Shown here piece by piece: positions 46,966 to 57,900 of a DNA stretch of 64,000 bases. The stretch lies in assembly GCA_012934845.2 (NCBI GenBank), contig WNNJ02003471.1:62001-126000 (forward strand). Reading direction: 5' to 3'. The first letter of the stretch is position 1, and each line of letters opens with the position of its first letter. The position numbers and the translations under genes were made by a program. The stretch comes from Pomphorhynchus laevis. Taxonomy: Eukaryota > Acanthocephala > Palaeacanthocephala > Echinorhynchida > Pomphorhynchidae. Below the pieces are notes generated by a model. That model had not been told where the DNA came from. It saw only the letters and a list, made by a program, of their open reading frames with translations, and ran no database searches.

Positions 46966-47060
46966 AATTGAATTTTCCGAAGATGCTAACAGAGGTTAGC
47001 GAACTATCAATAAAATAATTTTCTCTTTTCTTTGATCCAGCTCTAATAATTATTTAGTTA
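46937..47060. mobile_element. Terminal foldback element closing the satellite
   Basis: The last unit turns back on itself: TTCGCTAACCTCTGTTAGCA at 46937 is mirrored by the inverse ending at 47002 around a GAAAATTGAATTTTC centre. The inverse arm then continues to TTTGATCCAGCTCTAATAAT at 47031-47050. Arm, centre and opposite arm equal a complete foldback element whose left arm has been multiplied into the array. Confidence 0.85.
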
Positions 47061-47064
47061 TAAC

Positions 47065-47475
47065 TATTTACATTTTTTGATAAACAAGTTCTTTCAATCT
47101 TTTTATCTATTTTATTATTTATATTAAATATTATTCTTCATATCAAAATATTAATATTCAATATTATTATTTCTATTAAATATTATTATTTATATTCATC
47201 CCTTTCAAAATTTTTTTAATACTGTCTGTCTTTTGAATGTATAGTCTCTGTTTAATTTATTAAATTTTGAATTGTTAATAACATCCGTACAAATTTTTAT
47301 ATATTCTACATTATTAATTACAATAAAACATTTATTTTTATCAGATTTACAAATTATCAAGTCCTTTGTGCTAATTTCGTTATTATTGAAGCTGGATCAA
47401 AATATGAGAATATTTTTATTTTTATTTAAAATTGAAAAATTCTATTTCCCTCTTTTCTCCTCTAATTCTTTATCT
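47065..47475. other. AT-rich spacer
   Basis: No gene. A single half-TIR (TTATTGAAGCTGGATCAAAA) of the foldback family occurs at 47382-47402. Confidence 0.45.
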
Positions 47476-47476
47476 C

Positions 47477-50400
47477 GGGGCCTATCTGGGCCTACTGAAC
47501 GCGTCCCCGGGTAGCGGGTAGGGGGGGAGCCTTTAGATATGAAGGCTAACTACGACATAAGCAAGCAACCGTTTGACAAATAGGTAGCCGCGGACAATCA
47601 GTGGATATGCTATGACGGTGGTGGATTCGGAGTTGGCACTCTGGATTCCTAAAAATGTCATCGACTAAATATGGGTTAGCACATTAACATGGCGAAATGG
47701 TCCCGCCATTAAATAAGGACTTGCCCCCTCGAGTGTGGCGAACTCGGGTGGTATTCCAGCACACAACAAACATCAATGAAAATTATCACGAAAGAAAACT
47801 ACATATGTGAAATAAGCTAACATTTCCCGATCAAACCTATTTAGTGAGTCCGTCTAGACAAGGGATTTATAAGTACCCAACCGGGATGTCATACCATCTT
47901 CCAAAATCATTATTCCGATGCTCAAAAAGTTAAGGATTGCGACTATAAATGTGCGAACACTTTTGCAACCCGCTCAAACGATCCTATTGGCCAGAACTCT
48001 AGATATTCGTGACATTGACATATGTTGTGCAACTGAATGTCAGATTTCAGATGTTGGGTCGGTAAACGTCAGCGTCCCCGACAGTATTCTATACTATACG
48101 ATGCTCTTCTCTGGACCGACGGATGGTTCCGGCCAACGAGGTGTAGCTATTTTAATACAGTCATCTATTATGCCTTACCTGATTGATAGGAGTTTAATTA
48201 ACGATAAAATGGCTTCTGTATAACTGAGAGGCAACAATTCAAACTGGACTGTTATCTGTGCATATGGCCCAACAAATGCTACCGCTCCTGCAAACATTGA
48301 AAAATTCTATCAAACACTTGATGAGATTTTGCTAGCAATTCCCCCACGTATTTTTTTCGTAGTCGGCGTCCACTTCAATGCTCAACTTAAGTCTAGTGAA
48401 TTGACCGCGCCCTTCGTTGGGAGATACAGTACTGGCAAATGTGTGCGAACGGTAACAAACTCTTTGATTTGATGAGCACACACTGTTTGAATGCTATGAA
48501 CACTTGCATTCAGCACGGCACCTTGTAACGTGGATATATCCTAACGGCAGGGGTTGCAACCAAATCGACTTTATTCTGGTTAGCATACGGTGTAGAAAAG
48601 CCATCACAAATCGCCGCTTGTATTGGGGAATTGATGTGGTGACCGATCACTCACTGGTAATACTGGATATTGAAGCGACATTTCAACAAATGTCACCAAG
48701 GTCAAAGTTAATTCAAACGGATGTGCGACCATTAGAAAACGATTGTATCTGTAGGAAATACATTGACAGTGTATCGTATAAGTTTAAATCTAAATTTATC
48801 CGACTCTCGGATGTAAATGAGGATGTTCGTCTGATCGGTGAACGATGGTCAACACTCAAGAATGCGCTATATTCTTCAGCTCACGATCTTCTTCCTTATC
48901 GCCAAAGGCCTAGGAACGATTGGATAAGTGAAGCATCTACTATGATCTCCGAACAGAGAAAGTCAAGCATGGCTGCAGGAAATATCAAGGAGACGACGAT
49001 TCTTACTCGCAAATTACGCGCCAGTATCCGTCATGATAAAGAGATATATTGGCTAGAAATTGCAAAACAAGCCCAAAAGGCAGCTAATAATGGTAATGCT
49101 CGTAAGTTTTTCAGTCTCATAAGAAGATTATACACACCTAGTCAGCGTAGAGGAGTTACAGGCTTGTGGCATACCGATATGACATGTAAAGTGTTCGAAA
49201 CGTCTGCACGGTTAGAACGCTGGAGAGTTCATTTCACAAATCTCTACCGGAAGACGGACAGCCTAACATTCTCATATAAGCACGTCATATTTCAAGGATG
49301 TCAAGTATGCACTGTGCACAGATGTATTGGAAATCGACGATAATCCATCAACAAGTAATGAGATCAGCCACATAATGAGCACACTAAAATTCAGAAAATC
49401 TGCGTGATTTGATTAAATTTATCCTGAATTTATCAAGCATGGTGGTCCTGATGTTGTTGAATATCTGACGGATATGTTACTATGCATATGAAACCATAAC
49501 ACTCCTACCGGTTGTATATAAAATCATGAAAAGTGTAATTTTGAATAGAATCAGGCCGTTGCGGCAAATTCAAACAAGAGAAAATCAAGCTGGATTTAGA
49601 CCGAACCGAGGATGTATTGATCATATATTTACCCTTCGCGTTCTGATGGATGTCCGTCAAGAGTATCATCAGCCGTTGGTGTTATTATTCTTGGATTTCA
49701 AATCGGCATTTGACCAAGTTAATCGACTAGCCATCTGGAAACTCATCCATACCTTAGGTATTCCTACGCGCCTATGTGAACTTATCGGTGCAATGTATGA
49801 AAATACTATGCCTGTCGTGCGAGAAGGTAGCTGTATCGGAAGGTCGTTTCCTGTCAGTTCAGGTGTTCGACAGGGAGGTGTACTGTCACCAGAACTATTC
49901 AACATTGTCATTGACCATCTCCTTTGGGAAACACTTGACCAGCACAGTGAGGGTATACGCTTGCATCCGAGCAATGTTCTGCTTTCTGATCTGACCTATG
50001 CGGATGATGTGGTCGTACTGACAGAATCATCTGATGATGCGCAACGTACAACAAACCGTATAGACGAGGCAGCAAGAAAATACGGATTGTACCTTAACAT
50101 ACCGAAATGTAAGCTATTCGCCATAAACTCCCCACCATGCTCAGTTATTATCGGTGGTATAATAATTAAACGTACAATCTTTCACTTATCTCGGTTTAAT
50201 ATTTTCCGATGACTGTCGGTGTGATGGCGGCATTCGAAGCCAGATAATAAAAGCTCGTTCCGCCTTCTCACGTCTACACTCTCTCTGGCGCGATATTAAT
50301 GTATCTATTAAAATAAAAATCCAAATGTATAAGTCTGTTGTCTGCCCAGTTCCGTTATATGGATTTTAGTGCTGACCTGAGAAACTTACCACAAGTAAGC

Positions 50401-50817
50401 TGCTTGATGTATTGAACGTTGCTGTCTACGCAGAATTGCAAGAGTCAATCTGTTCGATCGCGTAGCAAATTCAGAAGTGTATTCACGATGTTCACTCGGC
50501 GTTACCGTGTCTGACCTGGTTCGAAAGAATAGACTGCGCTATCTTAGCAATGTACTGCGGATAGGAAGAGATAGACTACCTAAGTTAACGTTATACTTGG
50601 ATCAGGAGGAATCTTGGCGACGTCCTAGATGCGGTTTCTTAGAAAAATTTAAAGAGAGCAATTGAAGACGATGCAAAGAAAATTCTTTTCAACTACTCGA
50701 ACATTAGCTGGCTCAGATTTAAACGAATATGGATACAAGAACTGGAAATGGTGGCTCAGAATCGACTGTCCTGATCGCATTTTGCTATTTCGCTTTGATT
50801 TGACTTCTTTTTAGGAT
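47477..50817 (+). mobile_element. RTE-like LINE, decayed
   Basis: The 5' UTR starts with GC-rich GGGGCCTATCTGGGCCTACT, unlike its surroundings. The endonuclease begins at 47918 (LRIATINVRTLLQPAQ, DIDICCATECQISD), continues near 48240 (WTVICAYGPTNA) and ends at 48504-48700 (NGRGCNQIDFILV, VTDHSLVILDIE). The RT at 49526-50212 carries ENQAGFRPNRGCIDHIFTLR, LLFLDFKSAFDQV, SGVRQGGVLSPELFN and the catalytic TYADDVVVL. The C-terminal part, KARSAFSRLHSLWRDI, lies near 50250 in another frame. The single-ORF EN-RT layout and the SGVRQG motif fit RTE-type elements. At least five breaks. The 3' end is near 50817. Confidence 0.8.
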
Positions 50818-50819
50818 TA

Positions 50820-51745
50820 TTAGCAACTATTTGCAATAAATATAAATTTTAGTTACTTGTAAAATCTAATAATAACCATTTACCAACGATTTTTAAATAG
50901 AATAAAACGACATTGTAACCTGCACAAACGTGCGACTAAACAATTGAACTACAACTGAAATTCAGTTAACACATTCGTGTGTGAAACAAATATTTAATTT
51001 GAACTTTTCGGAAATTTGCTGCCACCCTTTATCAAAATGCCATAAGATATCTGCCCAATTACCAAATCTTTATTGTTAGACTGGAATACTAAAAGTTAAC
51101 ATGGCAAACTGTAACAATTTCTAAGTATAAATTAATTGCTTAATTAATTGTATTATTTGAACGATTAATATTATTTATATCGAACAAATTAAATCTTCAT
51201 TCAATAAATGAAAATACCTGATCTGTCAAATTTTGAAGCCTTCAGTAAAATTGCAAAATATTACTGATGAAAGTATTTGAGTGTTTCTTAATCCGAGTGA
51301 GTTGCTTACAACAAAATCAGATCAAATAAATTGTTAGTGTGCACTTTGTAACAAATATGCTCGTTAAATTATGACTCATTAATTACCAATTACACTTTTT
51401 AGAAATACTAGGATATTTCTTAAATATTTTGATTCGATTTTTTTGCCAATTAATATTTTAATATTTTTGCCAATTGATAAGAAAAAATAATAAAAAAAAT
51501 TTTTTATTCAAAAGAATCTTTGATAACATCAACTGTGATTGACCAATACATGTACAGTTTAAGGAAAAATCATCATTAATGATGTTTAAATTAACATCAT
51601 TATATTGTTCTAAATTCTTTCGTATCCAAGTTTCCATGTAAATATAGCAAACATAAAGTGTGATTTCTATACAAGTATTAAATTCTTAAGTAATTAATAC
51701 GATGGTATGATTTAAATGTAACGTTCCAGGAAAATGATCAAAATG
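50820..51745. other. AT-rich intergenic stretch
   Basis: No gene or repeat identified. Confidence 0.35.
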
Positions 51746-51949
51746 CTATAAATGATTTTGGTACGATATTATCCTTACAGATATTGCTCCTATTCTTGAT
51801 ACAGCAGGACGCTTCTAATCAGCCTAGATATGTCTTATCAGCTGCTGACCCAGACCTACATTTCACATTTCGACCCTTATTATCTGTTTACTTCGAACAC
51901 TGGTGCTGATCGGATTTGAACTCAGGACGTATGTTTCGAACTTCCAACG

Positions 51950-52030
51950 TTATATACATGCATACATACGTGTATGTAACGTACATGCACGTATGTACGT
52001 GACATGGATGTATGTAGCAAACATGCATGT
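51950..52030. repeat. Palindromic TACGTATGTA-type microsatellite
   Basis: Alternating ATACATAC/GTATGTA and ACGTAC blocks form many overlapping small palindromes inside the TIR element. Confidence 0.6.
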
Positions 52031-52153
52031 TACATACATCTACTAGGCTAGCTGCTCCAGCCAGTGGTATAGATATATATTTCTGTATATTAATTTTGAA
52101 TCACGATACATACTGTTATGAGAATCTCCACCTAAATGGTTTTATTCAACAAT

Positions 52154-52477
52154 CTTAAAACAGAATAAGTTAATGAAATAATAGAAGTGGTCAAGCAGAA
52201 AATTCATAAGTAACAGTCAGTACACAGACGTCCTGAGTCAGTACAGTCAGTACACAGTCGGTACATAGTCGGTACAGCGATACACAGTCGGTACACAGTC
52301 GGTACACAGTAGCCACAGTCGGTACAGTACACAGTCGGTACACAGTCGTAACAGTCAGTACACAGTAGTCTTAAACAGAATAAGTTTACAATCTTAAAAC
52401 AGAATAAGTTAATGAAATAATAGAAGTGGTCAAGCAGAAAATTCATAAGTAACAGTCAGTACACAGACGTCCTGAGT
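52154..52477. repeat. Minisatellite flanked by an 85-bp direct duplication
   Basis: CTTAAAACAGAATAAGTTAA to CAGACGTCCTGAGT is present at about 52153-52239 and 52391-52477. Between them lie roughly ten copies of CAGTCGGTACA(CA) with variants. The reverse-strand frame over it (rich in CTD and VPT) is only the repeat translated. Confidence 0.75.
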
Positions 52478-52983
52478 TCCCATTCGATCAGCACCAGTGT
52501 ATGGAGAAAGCAGATAATAAGGGTCGAAACTTGAAATGTAGGTCTGGATCAGTAGCTGATAAGTCAGCAGCTACTAATCACCCACCCAGGCTGATTAGTA
52601 GCATCCTTCTGTATCAAGAATAAAAGCAATATCTGTAAGGATAATATCGTGCCACAATCATAAAAATTTTAGCTCATAGATGCAATCAATTTAAACAATA
52701 AATAATATTTCTTGTATTCCAAATTCCGTATGTAATATAAATTCTTGTTTCTTTTAAAAATAATCTTTAATTTATTCGCACTTTTCTGCTGCAATTAAAA
52801 TATTTTGTACCCGGTGATGCCATAAACACCAAACTTAAAGAAGATTTTAAAGGTTCGTTGTATAACTATTTTTGTATATTCGTATTTAAAGATATCAAAT
52901 AACCAAAGATTATCTTATAGTCGTGCAAAATGAGATCGTATACAAATCTATCATTAACTAGCCTTTGATTTTCTGCTTTCTAG

Positions 52984-53126
52984 TTTTTAGCCGCTTCTTC
53001 GTCATTATAGCATTGGATGGTGAAATCCAGCAAATTCCGATATTCGTGCATTTTGAGCTTCCTGAAGCTTGCTCTAACTTAGTCGATCCGACAATGTTGA
53101 AAATTATTCTGAAAAAATACACTTAA
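52984..53126 (+). CDS. Probable terminal exon of an unrecognised gene
   Basis: A good acceptor (TTTTCTGCTTTCTAG|T at about 52975 or the following TTTTTAG at 52983) precedes an open stretch reading RFFVIIALDGEIQQ, then IPIFVHFELPEACSNL and DPTMLKIILKKYT, with a stop at 53124-53126. The residue texture is that of a folded domain rather than chance. A phase-compatible upstream piece ending LKEDFK at 52850 (donor AAAG|GTTCGT) would join it, but that piece has no acceptor of its own. I do not recognise the family. Confidence 0.35.
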
Positions 53127-53331
53127 ATAATGCAAAATGCATATGACATGTTTTTATCATACAATAATTGGTTAAGATTTAATACGAAAATTAAAATCAA
53201 TCGATTCTGATCATGTCAACCATCTTTTTGGAATTGCACTTACTTCATAATTTACTGCATATGGCATTTACATAAATAGCTAACAAGACTTTGTCCATAT
53301 AAATATTTTATATTAAATATTAATATTAAAT

Positions 53332-54175
53332 ATTAAGTATACCGACGTTTTACTTTTAACAAAGCGTCGAAATGCATTTTTTTAACAAATAATTAGGTAT
53401 TTGCTTATACTAAATTCAATTAAGCCAAATATAAAGATGAATCATAAATTGACGTATTTGAATTATTTGCGCAAAATAAAACCTAAGATTATTATTAATT
53501 TTTATTTGATAAAAGGCATAAACCCTCATAGAGTTATTAGATTAAACACATGGATTTATATTGTGTAATAAATTGTAACATCTTAAGTTGTAATATTCAC
53601 CTTAAGATCGACTTGTTTTTCTTACTAATTTTAGATACGATTTGCCATCCACCTTTATTAAAATATGTTAATATGTTAATATTAACATATAAATATTTAA
53701 TATTAAATATTAATAAATATTAATATTTAATATTAATACTTATATTTTGATGACTTTTTTTATTCTGCACTCTACTTTTATCCTTTATATACGCCAACAG
53801 CAGTACGCTACATTTCAGTATTGGTGAACTTCATCAGCTACTGATCAAATACCTACAATCCACGTTTCCAATGTAGGTATTGGATCAGTAGCTGATGAGG
53901 TTCATCAATACTGAAATGTAGCGTACTGATGTTGGTTTATGGATAGGATTAAAGAATTGACTGCACAAGTATATCAACTTAAAATTTAATATTAATATTA
54001 AATATTAATATTTAATATTATCATATTTAATATTTTAATAGTCGTGAAACTTATTGTAATTTCTTTATCTCACCTTGTAAGCGAGACTTTCATTGCACAA
54101 AGTTTGTTCTTCGATATATAATTATGTTGGTTAAATTAAAAGTCAATTATCTTAAAATTAATATATTTATTAATT
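53332..54175. repeat. 0.83-kb direct repeat, copy 1
   Basis: The sequence from TATACCGACGTTTTACTTTT to about 54175 recurs at 55513-56352 with about 1-2 percent differences and one short insertion near the end. It contains AT-rich ATTAATATTTAATATT blocks and, at 53810-53933, a hairpin with arms of about 56 bp (CAGTACGCTACATTTCAGTA and its inverse). Confidence 0.9.
53810..53933. repeat. Hairpin inside direct repeat copy 1
   Basis: AGTACGCTACATTTCAGTAT, then TCATCAGCTACTGATC and AATACCTACA, are all mirrored in order on the far side of a 15-base centre. A few mismatches only. The same hairpin lies at 55980-56105. Confidence 0.8.
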
Positions 54176-54179
54176 AATA

Positions 54180-54975
54180 TATTAATATTTTATAAATGAA
54201 ATGATCAAAACATGTAAAATGTTGAACATGGGGGAATATAGAAAATACTGATAATCAATGAAAAGTAGAAACATTACATTAATTTTGATATATAATAGTA
54301 TTCACTGCTATCGCCAAATATAGTTCGGCGTTTTCCTTGCTTTAATTTACGATCGTCTGAAAGTCATTCGTTTATGTATACCTCATGTTGTCTCTCCTGC
54401 ATATTGTGCATTACAGTGTTGGCAGGCTAACAAGTAAACAGCGTCGTGCTTTTACAGTTAACGTGCTTCGTAAAAATTATGACCTCGTAAAGTGGTCATC
54501 ATTTACCATTACATGTAAAACATCTTTTATCAATACGTGGCTCACATTTTCATTTTGCAATTTCCTTATTGTTAGCTATGGTTGAAAATTTTCAAGTTAC
54601 CTAAATATCTCTTATCTTGGTTTGTGTTCTGAAACCAAATTTGATATTTGACTGTATATTTAAATCTCCAGAGATTGACTTGATGTTTTTTTTTCAATTT
54701 CAATTTTTAGTTTAATAAATGTTGGATTCCACTCAAATGTTATTATTTTCTCAGGTATACACTAATTAACTTGTTTAAGCAAAACCAGTTAATTAGTGTA
54801 TATTTTTTCAAAGAACGAAATTTTTACTCGATTATATAATTTTCCTATCGCTAAATACGTGAGTCTACTGGGAAAAATATACCTAATTCGTTGGATGTTC
54901 ATTCGCACTAGGTGATAGTGCAATGAACATGTAATAGTATTCACTGCTATTATCGTAAAAATATATGATTTGTTA
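54180..54975. other. Region downstream of the reverse-strand gene
   Basis: No supported gene. A perfect 15-bp inverted repeat (ATACACTAATTAACT/AGTTAATTAGTGTAT, spacer about 15) occurs at 54758-54802. Confidence 0.45.
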
Positions 54976-54978
54976 TTT

Positions 54979-54984
54979 TTTATT
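54979..54984 (-). terminator. Poly(A) signal of the reverse-strand gene
   Basis: AATAAA on the reverse strand, overlapping the proposed stop codon TAA at 54985-54983; supports the last exon. Confidence 0.4.
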
Positions 54985-57900
54985 AAAACCAAAACAATTC
55001 ACTGTTTAATTTCTATTTTCCAAAGTACACAATCAAAGTACGAGTGAGTAACTATAAAGAGTTTTATCTAAAAAATACCTCGGTAAATTTGCAACTTGTT
55101 CCAAAAACTCCAAGTCGTCCTTCATCACCTTTGAGGTGTCGATATCTTTAAGTGAGTAGTATGGTTTAACTATTATAGTTGAACATTTAATATATACCCC
55201 ATGTGTTATTGCGGCTAAAGTTTGTACACTGCGAAAGTTTTGGGCATCTCAATTCGAAATGAAGACAGCCTATTTCACCTACTATACTGATTGCGTTAAG
55301 CCATTTACTATCGTCTAAGACGGTCTTCTTTAACTTCAGTTTATGTAATGTCAACAGAATATGTACGCAATTGCTCGGTGTCTAATAGGTAAATCAATGA
55401 TAAAAAATCGATATAAATAAAATATTTACACAAATGCTGTATTTGCAAATGGGCAAAATGGTAATTTTTATCAACAATTACTAACAATTCCATCTGATAA
55501 TATTAATTATTGAAGTATACCGACGTTTTACTTTTAACAAAGCGTCGAAATGCATTTTTTTAACAAATAATTAGGTATTTGCTTATACTAAATTCAATTA
55601 AGCCAAATATAAAGATGAATCATAAATTGACGTATTTGAATTATTTGCGCAAAATAAAACCTAAGATTATTATTAATTTTTATTTGATAAAAGGCATAAA
55701 CCCTCATAGAGTTATTAGATTAAACACATGGATTTATATTGTGTAATAAATTGTAACATCTTAAGTTGTAATATTCACCTTAAGATCGACTTGTTTTTCT
55801 TACTAATTTTAGATACGATTTGCCATCCACCTTTATTAAAATATGTTAATATGTTAATATTAACATATAAATATTTAATATTAAATATTAATAAATATTA
55901 ATATTTAATATTAATACTTATATTTTGATGACTTTTTTTATTCTGCACTCTACTTTTATCCTTTATATACGCCAACAGCAGTACGCTACATTTCAGTATT
56001 GGTGAACTTCATCAGCTACTGATCAAATACCTACAATCCACGTTTCCAATGTAGGTATTGGATCAGTAGCTGATGAGGTTCATCAATACTGAAATGTAGC
56101 GTACTGATGTTGGTTTATGGATAGGATTAAAGAATTGACTGCACAGTATATCAACTTAAAATTTAATATTAATATTAAATATTAATATTTAATATTATCA
56201 TATTTAATATTTTAATAGTCGTGAAACTTATTATAATTTTTTTATCTCACTTTGTAAGCGAGACTTTCATTGCACAAAGTTTGTTCTTCGATATATAATT
56301 ATGTTAGTTAAATTAAAAGTCAATCAAAGTATCATAAAATTAATATATTTATTAATGAAATTATCTTTTAACTTTTTAAAATTTTGATTGCAAACGTTCG
56401 CTTAGATACAAAAGGACTTTATCGAACTTCTGTAGTATATTACGAACCCATATTAACAATAAATATTGTTAATATTCTTTATTTTATTTATAAACAACAT
56501 CACCACAATCGTATATGATAACGATATAAGCGTATAGCAGATTTATGATATTAAGAAAATAGTTGCTTAATTTTACCTTAATTTCTTTATCGTAGTGCAT
56601 CGAAGTCCTAGCAGATGCGTTTTTATTACGGTTTAGCTTTTGTATTTTGAATGACTGATTTTGGTTCATGTTATCGTCAAGCTGCGACGCTTTACAGTCG
56701 TTGACATTGGTCTCATCATGAATTGTGGATGATGAATCATTTTCATCACTAACACTACCATCAAGTACGCGACTTCTATAAATGTCAATCTCACTTGACG
56801 ATTCCTCTTCAATTGTCGAACTATGGACAACATTGTCATCGCTTTTATCATTCCGATTATATTCGAAACCTAAATAGATTATACCCAGGTTTAATATTTT
56901 TAAATATGACTTTTTCAACATAACTGAAAGAATAAGGATCGGATAATTTTGTAGATGAGTAATTTAAGAGTAACGGCCTCCAATATTCATTATATATTAT
57001 TTAATATATAATAAATTCTTGTATGAAATAATGATCTGCATAATTATTGCACCATTTCTTCAGTGTGAATTATTACTTTAAAAGAAAATTAGATAGAAAT
57101 TACATGATTCACTACATTTGCAAAGATAAGTCATTTATTTGATAATGACAATATTTTAATTGATGAAATAAAAGTGTACCTAAGTGTTAGACAATGATTA
57201 GATCAAGCGGCTGAAGAAATTATTTCATATTTTTATGAAATAAATCTGTCAGAACTTTTGTTGTCTAATGGTTTCTTTGTTGACGTACTTAAAATGTACA
57301 AAAAAGCTACACAAACATAATAATTATAATAATTATAACGCCTAGTTATAATTATTATAACGCATATCTAACAAAAATTAAACCATTAAGTAAATATAAA
57401 TATATAGATAAAATTGAATTAATAGAATACTTAAATATTTTGATAAATCGAAATTATTTAAAAGTAAAAGGTGTTCCAGTTTTTAAGCTTTATAGAATAT
57501 GAATTTGTTCATAACCGTTTAAAAATAAATCTAAATTATATAAAGATATGAAATATATGTTTCGATACATTGATGATATATGCGTATTTAATTCTAATAA
57601 TTTTTATTCTATTAGTGAACACATTTATCCAGAAAGCCTTATTCTTAACAAAACCAATATTAATGATAAAGAAGGTGTATATCTAGATATGAACATTAAA
57701 TTAACATCAATTGCAACTACTATTAATTTATATCGTAAATATGACATTTAAATTTACAAGAAACATATTTTTACATGAGCATTCATGCATACCATATAAT
57801 ATAAAATATAATACATTAAATAATGAAATTTTAAGAATTGCAACAATATGTAACGATATTGGCTTTCTTAAAATCATTTAAATAATTTAATAGATACATA

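Larger units (their letters stand above)
51750..52665. mobile_element. Long terminal-inverted-repeat (foldback) element
   Basis: The left arm (ATGATTTTGGTACGATATTA to about 51915) is answered by the right arm, about 52490 to the inverse of ATGATTGTGGCACGATATTA at 52665. Readable inverse pairs include ATCCTTACAGATATTGCT, CTAATCAGCCT, ACCCAGACCTACATTTCA/TGAAATGTAGGTCTGG and CACTGGTGCTGATCG/CGATCAGCACCAGTG. The arms are about 165 bp and imperfect. No transposase is inside, so it is non-autonomous. The centre holds a minisatellite and a direct duplication. Confidence 0.75.

Noticed and set aside
47272-47514. 80-codon frame running into the GC-rich block
   Set aside because: It crosses from AT-rich spacer into the 5' UTR of the RTE-like LINE and is a chance frame.
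52204-52446. Reverse-strand frame rich in CTD/VPT
   Set aside because: It is a translation of the CAGTCGGTACA minisatellite.
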